A stretch of 64,000 nucleotides of DNA from Azoarcus sp. KH32C (GTDB lineage Bacteria; Pseudomonadota; Gammaproteobacteria; Burkholderiales; Rhodocyclaceae). Every line of letters starts with the position of its first letter. Position 1 is the first letter of the stretch. The notes beneath the pieces are model-generated. The model was not told the DNA's origin. It saw only the letters and a list, made by a program, of their open reading frames with translations, and did no database searches. Made by a program: the position numbers and the translations under genes. Shown piece after piece: positions 33,895 through 43,306 of the stretch. The DNA lies in contig NC_020516.1 in the NCBI RefSeq assembly GCF_000349945.1, forward strand, positions 1,178,001 through 1,242,000, written 5' to 3'.

Positions 33895-35402
33895 ACATGG
33901 TTTCCGAGGCGGTGACGCCGGGCGCCGAAGAGACGGATTTCTCCTCCGTCGACAAGGCCCGGCTGGTCGAGGCGCTGGCGCGCGTGCTGCCGGTCGGCTC
34001 GCTGATGTATGACGCGGAGGATCTGCGTCCTTACGAGTGCGACGGGCTGAGCGTCTATCGCAAGCTGCCGCTGGTCGTGGCGCTGCCGACGACCGAGGAG
34101 CAGGTGGTCGCGGTGCTGCGCGTATGCAGCGAGATGGGCGTGCCGGTCGTCGCGCGCGGCGCGGGCACCGGGCTTTCGGGTGGTGCGCTGCCGCATGAAT
34201 TCGGCGTCGTGCTGTCGCTCGCGCGCTTCAACCGCATCCTGCATCTCGACCCGCATGCGCGCACCGCGGTCGTGCAGCCCGGCGTGCGCAACCTCGCGAT
34301 TTCGGAGGCGGCTTCGCCCCACGGCCTGTACTACGCGCCCGATCCGTCCTCGCAGATCGCCTGCACGATCGGCGGCAACGTCGCCGAGAACTCGGGCGGC
34401 GTGCATTGCCTGAAGTACGGCCTCACGGTGCACAACGTGCTTCGCGTGCGCGGCTTGACGATCGACGGCGAGATCGTCGAGATCGGCAATCACGCGCTGG
34501 ATGCGCCGGGCTACGACCTGCTGGCGCTCGTGACGGGTTCCGAAGGCATGTTGGTGGTCGTGACCGAGGTCACCGTGAAGCTGACGCCGAAGCCGCTGCT
34601 CGCGCAGTGCGTGCTGGCGGCCTTCGACGATGTGATCAAGGCCGGCGAGGCGGTGGCGGAAATCATTGCTGCCGGCATCATCCCGGCGGGCCTGGAGATG
34701 ATGGACCAGCCCGCTACGGCCGCGGTGGAGCAGTTCGTCCACGCCGGCTATCCGCTCGATGCGAAGGCGATCCTGCTGTGCGAGTCCGACGGCACGCCCG
34801 AGGAGGTCGAGGAGGAAATCGCGCGCGTGAGGGCGGTGCTTGAGCGCAGCGGCGCGACCGAGATCCGCGTCTCGCGCGACGAGGCCGAGCGCATGAAGTT
34901 CTGGGCCGGCCGCAAGGCGGCGTTCCCTGCGGCGGGCCGCATCTCGCCGGACTACTATTGCATGGACGGCACAATCCCGCGGAAGCGCCTCGGCGAGATG
35001 CTGGAGGCGATCCAGGCAATGGAAGGCAAGTTCGGCCTGCGCTGCATCAACGTCTTTCACGCGGGCGACGGCAATCTCCACCCGCTGATCCTGTTCGATG
35101 CGAACCAGCCGGGCGAGCTAGAGCGTGCCGAGGCCTTCGGTGCGGAGATCCTCGAACTATCGGTCGCGTTGGGCGGCACGATCACCGGGGAGCACGGGGT
35201 CGGGATCGAGAAGATCAACCAGATGTGCAGCCAGTTCTCGCGCCCCGAACTTTCGATGTTCTTCCGCGTGAAAGCGGCGTTCGATCCGGCTGGCTTGCTC
35301 AACCCGGGCAAGGCGATTCCGACGCTGAACCGCTGCGCCGAATACGGGCGCGAGCGCGTGAACGCGAACCACATCCCGTATCCGGATATCCCGCGCTTCT
35401 GA
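33891..35402 (+). CDS. glcD: glycolate oxidase subunit GlcD (FAD)
   Basis: 503 residues of the FAD-linked oxidase family. The PCMH FAD domain includes VARGAGTGLSGGALP and GGNVAENSGGVHCLKYG. The C-terminal FAD-oxidase domain has NVFHAGDGNLHPLILFD and GEHGVG. It oxidises glycolate to glyoxylate together with GlcE and GlcF. ATG 33891 overlaps the regulator stop; a second ATG six bases later has a better-spaced AAGG, so the start may be either. Confidence 0.93.
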   Translation: MNMVSEAVTPGAEETDFSSVDKARLVEALARVLPVGSLMYDAEDLRPYECDGLSVYRKLPLVVALPTTEEQVVAVLRVCSEMGVPVVARGAGTGLSGGALPHEFGVVLSLARFNRILHLDPHARTAVVQPGVRNLAISEAASPHGLYYAPDPSSQIACTIGGNVAENSGGVHCLKYGLTVHNVLRVRGLTIDGEIVEIGNHALDAPGYDLLALVTGSEGMLVVVTEVTVKLTPKPLLAQCVLAAFDDVIKAGEAVAEIIAAGIIPAGLEMMDQPATAAVEQFVHAGYPLDAKAILLCESDGTPEEVEEEIARVRAVLERSGATEIRVSRDEAERMKFWAGRKAAFPAAGRISPDYYCMDGTIPRKRLGEMLEAIQAMEGKFGLRCINVFHAGDGNLHPLILFDANQPGELERAEAFGAEILELSVALGGTITGEHGVGIEKINQMCSQFSRPELSMFFRVKAAFDPAGLLNPGKAIPTLNRCAEYGRERVNANHIPYPDIPRF

Positions 35403-35569
35403 TGGACCGGGGCTGGATCCAGTTTCTTCTCGTGGTCGTACCCGTGTTGTCGCTGATCGGCTCGTGGCTCGCACTGCGAACGATTGCCGAGCGCCATCAG
35501 CGACGGAGCAAGGGGCAGGCCGACGATTTCAGGGCGCCCAAGGCGCGCAGCAGGACGGAGAAAGAATGA
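35402..35569 (+). CDS. 55-residue single-pass membrane protein between glcD and glcE
   Basis: A small frame sharing one base with the glcD stop (TGATG) and four with glcE (ATGA). It encodes an N-terminal hydrophobic helix (FLLVVVPVLSLIGSWLAL, about 8-25) followed by a basic, polar tail of ~30 residues. Coupling on both sides argues that it is translated. It may tether the soluble glycolate oxidase subunits to the membrane, but this is inference. Confidence 0.7.
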   Translation: MDRGWIQFLLVVVPVLSLIGSWLALRTIAERHQRRSKGQADDFRAPKARSRTEKE

Positions 35570-36636
35570 GCGATTTGACGGAACAGTGGTGCGAGCGGGT
35601 GCGCGCCGCAGCGGCGGCGGGAACCGCGCTGCAGATTCGGGGCGGCGGCACCAAGGACTTTTACGGTCGCATCCCCGTGGGTGAATTGTTCGACACGCTT
35701 GGCCATACGGGCGTCGTGAACTATGAGCCGACCGAACTGGTGGTGACGGTCCGTGCCGGCACGCCGCTGGCGGAACTGGAAGCGCTGCTGGCGACGAACG
35801 GCCAGATGCTCGCCTTCGAGCCGCCGCATTTCGGGGCCGGCGCGACGGTAGGGGGCTGCGTTGCGGCGGGACTTGCCGGTCCGCGCCGGCTGGCGGCGGG
35901 CGGGGTGCGTGACTTCGTGCTCGGCGTGAAGATCATCGACGGGCGCGGTGAAGCGCTGTCCTTCGGCGGTCAGGTAATGAAAAACGTCGCCGGCTACGAC
36001 GTGTCGCGGGCAATCGCGGGGAGTCTCGGTACGCTCGGACTGATCACGGAGGTCTCGCTAAAAGTGCTGCCGCGCCCGGTCGCCGAGGTGACGCTGCGCT
36101 TCGAAATCGAGGAACAGGACGCGTTGAACCGCCTCAACGATTGGGGCGGCCAGCCGCTACCGATTTCGGGGTCCACGTGGCGCGATGGCGTGCTGCACCT
36201 GCGCTTGTCCGGTGCCGAAGCGGCGGTCCGCGCAGCGAAGCAGCGACTCGGCGGCGAGGTGCTGGACGACGTGGCGGGGGCCGCATTCTGGCAGGCGATC
36301 CGCGAACAGCAGGACGGCTTCTTCGCTCCGGAGGCCGGCGAGGTGCTGTGGCGCCTGTCGCTGCCGAGCTCCGCGGCGCCGGTGAAGCTTTCGGGCCAGC
36401 AGCTGATCGAATGGGGCGGTGCGCTGCGCTGGCTGCGTTCTTCGCTGCCGGCCGACGCGATTCGCGAGCGCGCCGCCGCACTGGGCGGCCATGCGACCGC
36501 CTTCCGCGGCTTCGACCGCGCGGGCGACGTGTTCCATCCGCTGTCGGCGCCGTTGCGGGCGATCCACTGCCGTCTCAAACAAGCCTTCGATCCGGCCGGC
36601 ATTTTCAACCCCGGCCGCTTCTACAACGGAATCTGA
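35566..36636 (+). CDS. glcE: glycolate oxidase subunit GlcE
   Basis: 356 residues, a shorter FAD-binding relative of GlcD. The PCMH motifs include LQIRGGGTKDFYG and GAGATVGGCVAAGLAGPRR, with GGQVMKNVAGYDVSR near residue 135. It ends with the family's FDPAGIFNPGRFY. Starts by ATGA overlap on the small membrane gene. Confidence 0.93.
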   Translation: MSDLTEQWCERVRAAAAAGTALQIRGGGTKDFYGRIPVGELFDTLGHTGVVNYEPTELVVTVRAGTPLAELEALLATNGQMLAFEPPHFGAGATVGGCVAAGLAGPRRLAAGGVRDFVLGVKIIDGRGEALSFGGQVMKNVAGYDVSRAIAGSLGTLGLITEVSLKVLPRPVAEVTLRFEIEEQDALNRLNDWGGQPLPISGSTWRDGVLHLRLSGAEAAVRAAKQRLGGEVLDDVAGAAFWQAIREQQDGFFAPEAGEVLWRLSLPSSAAPVKLSGQQLIEWGGALRWLRSSLPADAIRERAAALGGHATAFRGFDRAGDVFHPLSAPLRAIHCRLKQAFDPAGIFNPGRFYNGI

Positions 36637-36637
36637 C

Positions 36638-37894
36638 ATGCAAACCCAGCTAGCCGATTTCATCAAGGACACGCCGGAAGGGCGTGAAGCCGAGGCGATT
36701 CTCCGCAACTGCGTGCATTGCGGATTCTGCACCGCGACCTGTCCGACCTATCAGCTGCTCGGCGACGAGCTCGACGGGCCGCGCGGACGCATCTACCTCA
36801 TCAAGCAACTGCTTGAAGGTCACGACGTCACCGAGAAGACGCGGCTGCATCTGGACCGCTGTCTGACCTGCCGCTCCTGCGAGTCGACCTGTCCGTCCGG
36901 CGTGCATTACAGCCGCCTCGCCGACATCGGTCGCAACATCGTCGAGCAGCGCGTGCCGCGCCAGGGCGGCGAACGCGTCAAGCGCTGGGCGCTGCGGGAA
37001 TTCGTTCCGCGTGCCGGCCTCTTCGGCGTCGCGATGCAGGCGGGGCGCGCCGTGCGCGGTCTGCTGCCGAGCTCGCTGCAGGAAAAGGTGCCGGAGCTGC
37101 GCCCGGCCGGACAATGGCCCGCGCCGCGTCACGCGCGCCGCATGATCGCGCTCGCGGGCTGCGCGCAGCCGGCGATGGCGCCGTCGATCAACACCGCGAC
37201 CGCCCGGGTGCTCGATGCGATCGGGATTTCGCTGGTCGAACCGGCGGGGGCCGGATGTTGCGGCGCCGTGCGTTTCCACCTCAACGACCAGGAAGGCGGC
37301 CGGACCGATGCGCGGCGCAATATCGACGCGTGGTGGCCGGCGATCGAGCGCGGCGAGATCGAAGCGATCGTGATGACCGCATCGGGCTGCGGCGTGCAGG
37401 TCAAGGATTACGATCATCTGTTGGCGCAGGATCCGGCCTACGCGGAGAAAGCGGCGCGCGTCGCGGCGCTGACGAAGGACGTCAGCGAGATCGTCGCGGC
37501 GGAGGGCGACAGACTCGCACCGCTGCTCGAAGCCAAGCTCGGAGGGCAGGGGAGTGCGGGGGCGAAGGTCGCCTTCCAGTCCCCGTGCACGCTGCAGCAC
37601 GGGCAGAAGATCCGCGGCGTCGTCGAAAAGCTGCTGACCGCCGCGGGCTTCGAGCTGACGCCGGTGCGTGACGGGCATCTGTGCTGCGGCTCGGCCGGCA
37701 CCTATTCGATCCTGCAGCCTGAGCTGTCAAAGCAGTTGCGTGCGAACAAGCTCGCGGCGCTCGGCGAGGGCGGGGCAGGCTTGATCGCATCGGCCAACAT
37801 CGGCTGCATGACGCATCTGCAGGGCGGCACCGCGACCCCCGTCCGTCACTGGGTCGAATTGATCGACGAGCGGCTTCACGGCCTGCCGGTCTGA
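36638..37894 (+). CDS. glcF: glycolate oxidase iron-sulphur subunit GlcF
   Basis: 418 residues. Two 4Fe-4S motifs are at the N-terminus: CVHCGFCTATCPTY (25-38) and CLTCRSCESTCPSG (about 78-91). Two CCG domains with GAGCCGAVRFHL and HLCCGSAGTYSI lie in the C-terminal half. It passes electrons from the flavin subunits to the respiratory chain. It starts one base after the glcE stop. Confidence 0.94.
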   Translation: MQTQLADFIKDTPEGREAEAILRNCVHCGFCTATCPTYQLLGDELDGPRGRIYLIKQLLEGHDVTEKTRLHLDRCLTCRSCESTCPSGVHYSRLADIGRNIVEQRVPRQGGERVKRWALREFVPRAGLFGVAMQAGRAVRGLLPSSLQEKVPELRPAGQWPAPRHARRMIALAGCAQPAMAPSINTATARVLDAIGISLVEPAGAGCCGAVRFHLNDQEGGRTDARRNIDAWWPAIERGEIEAIVMTASGCGVQVKDYDHLLAQDPAYAEKAARVAALTKDVSEIVAAEGDRLAPLLEAKLGGQGSAGAKVAFQSPCTLQHGQKIRGVVEKLLTAAGFELTPVRDGHLCCGSAGTYSILQPELSKQLRANKLAALGEGGAGLIASANIGCMTHLQGGTATPVRHWVELIDERLHGLPV

Positions 37895-37937
37895 GTCCTC
37901 ACGGCAGTGCGCGTCGCCTGTGCCGCGCACTGCCTCT

Positions 37938-38099
37938 TCAGTGGGCGTCCGGTTCGGAGGCGAAGCGCCGGTTGGCATGCAGCGGGTTGACATCGCCGAA
38001 GAGCCTAGCCCCCATGACGATGTGAGTTTCGGTCAGCGTCATGCCGTTTTCGAAGCGTTCGCCCACCTGCAGCTCGTTGAATCCCGGTCCCGAATACAT
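37938..38099 (-). pseudogene. truncated MaoC-like dehydratase remnant
   Basis: A 53-codon frame behind a good site (GGAGAGGACAC, then ATG). It reads like the start of an (R)-specific enoyl-CoA hydratase of the MaoC family: FNELQVGERFENG, then LTETHIVMGARLFGDVNPLHA, where D and H fit the family's active-site D-x4-H. Complete MaoC proteins have ~150 residues, so two thirds are missing and glcF lies directly beyond. I treat it as a relic, though a short translated product is possible. Confidence 0.65.
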
Positions 38100-38235
38100 G
38101 TGTCCTCTCCACGTCGAATTTCAATGATTGGTCTTGTGAATGATGTCACGAGCGTCAGACTAGCAGCGACGATAGATCCCCCAAAAGCGGTAGCAACGGC
38201 GCTAACATCTGCGTGAAAGATTCGTGTCGTGGAAT

Positions 38236-39003
38236 ATGCCTATTACCGTCGAAACCTGCGTTGCAAGCCATATTGGGGACCGGCACGAGCAGCAGGACCG
38301 GGTGGGTGTTTTCGCCCACCCTCGCCAGCGCGGGACGATGATCGCGGTGCTGGCGGACGGGATGGGCGGGCACACCGGCGGCGCCATCGCCGCGGAACAG
38401 GTGCTCCTCAAGGCTCGCCAGAATTTCGAGTCCTACGCGCCGCAGAACGAATCCCCGAACGACCTGCTCGCGGAGATCGTCAACGACGCCCACCTCATCA
38501 TCCGTCTGACCCGCCTCACCAGCGAGAAGGAGCCCCACAGCACTGCCGTGGTCCTCGTGCTGCAGCCGGGACACGTGCGCTGGGCCCACTGTGGTGATTC
38601 GCGCCTGTACCACTTCCGTGGCGCCGAGCTGGTGAGCCGCAGCGCCGACCATTCGCTCGTCGGCGAGCTGCTGCGCCGGGGGCGCCTCAACGAAGCCGGA
38701 GCGCGCGTGCACCCTCAGCGCAACGTCCTGCTTTCCTGCCTCGGCGGTGAAAAGGCGCCCGAGGTCGTGATCAGCGAGCCGGTGAAGCCTCAGGCCGGCG
38801 ACAGTTTCCTGCTGTGCTCGGACGGCCTGTGGGGGCACCTGTCGGATGCCGAAATCGGAGCGGCGGTCGCCACGAGACGGGCGCGCGAAGCCGCCGAAGT
38901 CCTGGTCGATCGCGCCCGCCAGCGTGCCGGCGGCTACGGCGACAACATCTCGCTGGCGCTGATCAAGATCGTCGACGCCGCCTCGCTGACGTCACAGCCT
39001 TAG
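38236..39003 (+). CDS. PP2C-family protein serine/threonine phosphatase
   Basis: 255 residues. PP2C metal-binding motifs are in order: LADGMGGHTGG, HCGDSRLYHFR, FLLCSDGLWGHL and GGYGDNISLAL. It should dephosphorylate Ser/Thr-phosphoproteins using two Mn/Mg ions. No kinase gene is adjacent. GTG at 38224 is an alternative start four codons earlier; neither has a strong binding site. The 3' end overlaps convergent corA by 12 bases. Confidence 0.88.
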   Translation: MPITVETCVASHIGDRHEQQDRVGVFAHPRQRGTMIAVLADGMGGHTGGAIAAEQVLLKARQNFESYAPQNESPNDLLAEIVNDAHLIIRLTRLTSEKEPHSTAVVLVLQPGHVRWAHCGDSRLYHFRGAELVSRSADHSLVGELLRRGRLNEAGARVHPQRNVLLSCLGGEKAPEVVISEPVKPQAGDSFLLCSDGLWGHLSDAEIGAAVATRRAREAAEVLVDRARQRAGGYGDNISLALIKIVDAASLTSQP

Positions 39004-40089
39004 CCAGTTCCGGCGCCAGAAGAGCGCCGCCATCGCTGCCGCGACGAACCCCATCATCGCCAAGGCAATGTAGAAGCCGACGGGGTCCCGCAACAGTGGC
39101 ATCACATCGAAGTTCATGCCGAAGATGCCGCTGATCAGCGTCGCGGGCAGGAACAGCGTCGTCAGTACGGTCAGGATGCGTACCTCGACGTTCAGCCGGT
39201 TACTCACCGCCGACAGGTAGATGTCCATCAGGTCGCTCAGCAGTTCGCGCACGGCGTCCAGCGTTTCGATCACGTGGATGGTGTGATCGTAGATGTCCCT
39301 CAAGTACAGGCGCGTCTCGTCGCTGAAAAACCGGGTGTCGCCGCGGATCAGCCCGTTGAGCACTTCGCGTAGCGGCCAGATCGCACGTCGTAGCATCTGG
39401 GTGTCGTGCTTGACCTGGTGGATGGTCTGCAGCAGTTGCGGTGTGGGACGGCTGAGTGCGTCGTCTTCCAGTCGTTCGGCGTCGTCGCCCAAATGGTCGA
39501 CCACGACGAAATACTGGTCAATCACGGCATCGAGCAGCGCGTAGGCGAGGTAGTCGACGCCGTGCTTGAGGATGGGCGCCTGCGGTGCGCGCAGGCGTTC
39601 GCGGATCGGCTCGAAAGTACCCGTCGGTCGCTCCTGGAAGGACAGCACGAAATTCTCGCCGAGCACGATGCTCAACTGGTCCGAGCCGAGCGTGTGCGTT
39701 TGCGGGTCGTAGGCGAACACTCTCATCACGCAGTACAGGTAGTCGTCGTAGTCCTCGATCTTCGGTCGCTGGTGGGTGTTGAGCACGTCTTCCAGCACCA
39801 GCGGGTGCAGCCCGAAGCGTCGCCCGATCTCGCCGAGGATTTCCGCGTCCTGCAGGCCATGCACATTGAGCCATACCCGGTTGCGGCCCGGCGTGTAGGC
39901 GCGCGACTCCTCGATGCTCGCGAAGCGCTTTTCCTCGATTCCGTCCGTGTCGAACGCGATCAGCGAAATCTGCGGTTTGTCGGTCTTCACCGTGCCGACG
40001 TGCACGAGCGATCCGGGGGGCATGCCCGCCTTTGCCGGCGTCAGCGAGTGGGCCTTGCGGGGCTTTGGGGTCCTACCGGTATTTGTCAT
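38992..40089 (-). CDS. corA: magnesium/cobalt transporter CorA
   Basis: 365 residues. A large cytosolic N-terminal part is followed by two C-terminal membrane helices. The signature GMN is in LISGIFGMNFDVMP, ~35 residues before the end. CorA forms a pentameric channel for Mg2+ uptake. An N-terminal basic extension of ~30 residues precedes the family domain. The gene is divergent from the pnt operon. Confidence 0.92.
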   Translation of the reverse strand: MTNTGRTPKPRKAHSLTPAKAGMPPGSLVHVGTVKTDKPQISLIAFDTDGIEEKRFASIEESRAYTPGRNRVWLNVHGLQDAEILGEIGRRFGLHPLVLEDVLNTHQRPKIEDYDDYLYCVMRVFAYDPQTHTLGSDQLSIVLGENFVLSFQERPTGTFEPIRERLRAPQAPILKHGVDYLAYALLDAVIDQYFVVVDHLGDDAERLEDDALSRPTPQLLQTIHQVKHDTQMLRRAIWPLREVLNGLIRGDTRFFSDETRLYLRDIYDHTIHVIETLDAVRELLSDLMDIYLSAVSNRLNVEVRILTVLTTLFLPATLISGIFGMNFDVMPLLRDPVGFYIALAMMGFVAAAMAALFWRRNWLRL

Positions 40090-40391
40090 TTTCGCTTACC
40101 GGAAATTGCTACTAATTGGGATATTCCTGCCTTTACAGGGTTGCGCTTGGTCTGGGTATCAGTATTATCCGTGAGGCGCCCTTGTTGCACCGCACGGTGT
40201 ACAACAAGAAATTACAAAGACCGATGCGCGGGGTGATGGCGTTCACACCTGCTCGTCAGACGTGGAACCGGGGGAGAGTCGGACGTGAGTTCCGGTTGCC
40301 TGCCGCTGCGCAGTTGACCTGGGTTCCCACTTTCGAAAGGCCGGTTTTGCGTGATGGTTCATGTCAATTTACCTGTCAGGGAGAACGGCCA
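40090..40391. other. 302-base intergenic region, corA/pntA
   Basis: No gene recognised. The plus-strand frame that runs into pntA from 40116 has no family match before 40392. It contains an imperfect palindrome near 40183-40206 (CACCG-CA-CGGTG flanked by GTTG and CAAC), which may be an operator or a leader hairpin. No clear sigma-70 promoter was found. Confidence 0.4.
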
Positions 40392-41516
40392 ATGCCTCTG
40401 TTAATCGGAGTGCCTGCTGAGTCCATTCCCGGAGAACGACGCCTCTCGGTCGTGCCGGATGTGGTCAAGAAGTACCTGGGCCTTGGCGCGCAGATGATGA
40501 TGCAGGCTGGCGCAGGTCAGCCCGCGCATTTGCGCGACGAGATGTTTGCGGATGTGAAGTTCGTGCCGAACGCTGCCGAAGTATGCAGCACGGCCGATGT
40601 CGTGCTGTGCGTGCAGCCGCCGTCGGCAGAACTGATCGCAACGATGAAGCCGGGCAGCGTGCTGCTCGGCATGCTGCAGCCGTGGTCGGATGCCGACCGC
40701 GCGAAGCAGCTGATGGACAAGCAGATCACTTCGTTTGCACTGGAGCTCCTGCCGCGGATCACCCGCTCGCAGAGCATGGATGTGCTGTCAAGCCAGGCCG
40801 CTGTCGCGGGCTATGAGTGCGCGCTGATCGCCGCCGACCACAGCCCGAAGTTCTTCCCGATGCTGACCTACGCCGCGGGCACGATCCGTCCGGCCAAGGT
40901 GCTCGTCATCGGTGCAGGCGTCGCGGGCTTGCAGGCAATCGCTACCGCGCGCCGGATCGGCGCGATGGTCGAGGCCTACGACGTGCGTCCCGAGACGCGT
41001 GAGCAGATCGAGTCGCTGGGGGCGAAGTTCGTCGACACGGGCGTCTCGGCGGCCGGTACCGGCGGCTATGCGCGCGAGCTCACCGACGAGGAAAAGGCGA
41101 AGCAGGCCGAGCGCCTCGCGAAGGCGGTCGCCGGATGCGACGCGCTGATTACCACCGCCGCGATCCCGGGCAAGAAGGCCCCGAAGATCATCACCGCCGA
41201 CATGATTGCGCGGATGAAGCCGGGTGCGGTCGTCGTCGACATGGCCGCCGAATCGGGTGGCAACGTCGAGGGCACCGTCGCGGGCGAGAAGACCTGGATC
41301 AACGACGTCCTCGTCATCGGCCCGACCCATATCGCCAGCCGCATGCCGGTGCATGCGTCCGAAATGTACGCCAAGAACCTCTTCAACTTCCTGTCCCCCT
41401 TCATCAAGGAAGGTGCGCTTGCGCTCGACTGGGAAGACGAAGTGATGGCCGGCTGCTGCCTCACCCATGCGGGCGAGCTGCGGCATGCGGCCGTCAGGCA
41501 GGTTCTGGGACTGTGA
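40392..41516 (+). CDS. pntA: NAD(P) transhydrogenase alpha subunit, NAD-binding part
   Basis: 374 residues, the soluble dI domain of proton-translocating transhydrogenase. It starts MPLLIGVPAESIPGERR, with the NAD-binding VLVIGAGVAGLQAIATARRIG near residue 172 and the catalytic loop LSSQAAVAGYECA. In this split form alpha is encoded by two genes, as in many alpha- and betaproteobacteria. AGGGAGAACGGCC precedes the ATG. Confidence 0.94.
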   Translation: MPLLIGVPAESIPGERRLSVVPDVVKKYLGLGAQMMMQAGAGQPAHLRDEMFADVKFVPNAAEVCSTADVVLCVQPPSAELIATMKPGSVLLGMLQPWSDADRAKQLMDKQITSFALELLPRITRSQSMDVLSSQAAVAGYECALIAADHSPKFFPMLTYAAGTIRPAKVLVIGAGVAGLQAIATARRIGAMVEAYDVRPETREQIESLGAKFVDTGVSAAGTGGYARELTDEEKAKQAERLAKAVAGCDALITTAAIPGKKAPKIITADMIARMKPGAVVVDMAAESGGNVEGTVAGEKTWINDVLVIGPTHIASRMPVHASEMYAKNLFNFLSPFIKEGALALDWEDEVMAGCCLTHAGELRHAAVRQVLGL

Positions 41517-41530
41517 CGGAGGACGCAAAC

Positions 41531-41827
41531 GTGGAAGGCTTTGGTGCAATCTATATCTTCATGCTGGCCGCGTTCACCGGTTACGAGGTGATCTCGCGCG
41601 TGCCGGTGATTCTGCATACGCCGCTGATGTCGGGCTCGAACTTCGTGCACGGCGTCGTCCTGGTGGGTGCGATGGTGGTGCTCGGCGAGGCCGATCCGGC
41701 CGATCCGGTGCAGCTCGCGATCGGCTTCGTCGCGGTGTTCCTCGGCGCGGCCAACGCGGCGGGCGGCTACGTCGTCACCGAGCGCATGCTCGCGATGTTC
41801 AAGTCCAAGACTGGAGGTGCGCAATGA
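41531..41827 (+). CDS. NAD(P) transhydrogenase alpha subunit, membrane part
   Basis: 98 residues with three membrane helices (about 4-22, 32-52, 60-80), the PntAB half. GTG at 41531 has GGAGG eight bases before it. An earlier GTG at 41513 overlaps the previous stop and would add six residues. It builds the proton channel with PntB and overlaps pntB by four bases. Confidence 0.9.
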   Translation: MEGFGAIYIFMLAAFTGYEVISRVPVILHTPLMSGSNFVHGVVLVGAMVVLGEADPADPVQLAIGFVAVFLGAANAAGGYVVTERMLAMFKSKTGGAQ

Positions 41828-43197
41828 GCGGACTGATCCAGTTGGCGTACTTCGGCGTGGCCGTCGTGTTCATCCTCGGCCTGAAGGCGATGAGCTCGCC
41901 GGTCACCGCGCGCAAGGGCATCGTTTGGGCCGGCTACGCGATGATCGCGGCGACCCTCGTCACGTTCTACACGCCCGGCATGCAAAACTATGGCCTGATG
42001 ATCACGGCCATCGCGCTCGGCGGGGCGATCGCGTGGTGGTCGGGTAAGGTCGTCAAGATGACCGACATGCCGCAGATGGTCGCCATCTACAACGGCATGG
42101 GTGGCGGTGCGGCGGCGGCGATTGCGGCGCTCGAGTTCGCTCGCGGGGCAAACCACGGGGTGGTCGCGAGCGCGCTCGCGGTGCTCGGTGCGTTGATCGG
42201 CTCGGTCGCCTTCTCCGGTTCGTGCATCGCCTTCGCGAAGCTGCAGGGCATCATGACCAAAGCGTGGCGGCTGCCGCAGCAGAACATGGTGAACATCGGC
42301 CTCGCCGGTCTCGCCGTGGTGCTGGGGCTGGCGATCATCTTCGCCGGTACGCCGCCGTCGGCGCTTGTCATCCTGTTCTTCCTCGTCGCGCTCGCGCTCG
42401 GCGCGATCCTCACCAGCCCGATCGGCGGTGCCGACATGCCGGTGGTGATCTCGCTGCTGAACGCCTTCACCGGTCTCGCGGTCGGCTTTGAAGGCTACGT
42501 GCTCGGCAATCCGGCGCTGATCGTCGCGGGCATCGTCGTCGGCGCGTCCGGCACGCTGCTCACGCAGCTGATGGCGAAGGCGATGAACCGCCCGATCCGG
42601 AACGTCATCTTCACGCCGATCACCGGCGCGGCAGCCGGCGGCGGCGAGGCGATCGAGGGCACGATGAAGGAACTGTCGGCGCTCGATGCGGCCTCCGTGA
42701 TGCGCTACGCCTCGAAGGTCGTCATCGTGCCGGGTTATGGCATGGCGGTCGCCGGGGCGCAGCACAAGGTGTGGGAGATGGCGCAGCTGCTGGAAGAGGG
42801 CGGCGTCGAGGTCGTGTTCGCGATCCACCCGGTCGCGGGCCGCATGCCGGGGCACATGAACGTGCTGCTGGCGGAAGCCGGCGTGCCCTATGACAAGATC
42901 TTCGACATGGAAGAGATCAACTCCGACTTCCCGCAAGTGGACGTTGCCCTCGTGATCGGCGCGAACGACGTCGTGAACCCGGTCGCGCGTACCGACAAGT
43001 CGAGCCCGATCTACGGCATGCCGATCCTCAACGTCGACATGGCGCACAACGTCATCGTCGTCAAACGCGGCCAGGGCGCGGGCTACTCGGGCATCGAGAA
43101 CGCGCTCTTCTTCAAGGACAACTGCCGCATGCTGTACGGCAGCGCGCAGCAGATCATCGGCGAAGTCATCACGCACGTGAAGGCGCTGGAGGTCTGA
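41824..43197 (+). CDS. pntB: NAD(P) transhydrogenase beta subunit
   Basis: 457 residues. Eight or nine membrane helices are followed by the NADP-binding domain (about 285-457) with VIVPGYGMAVAGAQHKV and ALVIGANDVVNP. Uses the proton gradient to reduce NADP+ with NADH in the inner membrane. Starts as ATGA on the preceding gene. Confidence 0.95.
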   Translation: MSGLIQLAYFGVAVVFILGLKAMSSPVTARKGIVWAGYAMIAATLVTFYTPGMQNYGLMITAIALGGAIAWWSGKVVKMTDMPQMVAIYNGMGGGAAAAIAALEFARGANHGVVASALAVLGALIGSVAFSGSCIAFAKLQGIMTKAWRLPQQNMVNIGLAGLAVVLGLAIIFAGTPPSALVILFFLVALALGAILTSPIGGADMPVVISLLNAFTGLAVGFEGYVLGNPALIVAGIVVGASGTLLTQLMAKAMNRPIRNVIFTPITGAAAGGGEAIEGTMKELSALDAASVMRYASKVVIVPGYGMAVAGAQHKVWEMAQLLEEGGVEVVFAIHPVAGRMPGHMNVLLAEAGVPYDKIFDMEEINSDFPQVDVALVIGANDVVNPVARTDKSSPIYGMPILNVDMAHNVIVVKRGQGAGYSGIENALFFKDNCRMLYGSAQQIIGEVITHVKALEV

Positions 43198-43205
43198 TGT
43201 TCCGG

Positions 43206-43244
43206 CGGGTGTCGGGGCCGCACATGCGGCGCCCGACACCCGCA
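43206..43244 (+). terminator. long GC-rich hairpin after pntB
   Basis: GCGGGTGTCGGG pairs with CCCGACACCCGC, with an inner GCCGC-ACAT-GCGGC stem, giving a 17-base-pair stem with one bulge. No U tract follows, so it may protect the mRNA end or need Rho. Confidence 0.5.
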
Positions 43245-43306
43245 TTCAAGACGCGGGCGGCACGTGCCGATAAGGGCATAATGGCCCTTGGAGGACTTTG
43301 AACAAG

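Noticed and set aside
33426..35081. 551-residue antisense frame opposite glcD
   Set aside because: Arg/His/Ala-rich shadow; glcD is unambiguous.
40116..40391. N-terminal extension of pntA
   Set aside because: The family start MPLLIGVPAES at 40392 has its own good ribosome-binding site; the extension has no match.
41767..43245. 492-residue antisense frame opposite pntB
   Set aside because: Composition of alternating Arg/Asp/His typical of shadows opposite membrane proteins.
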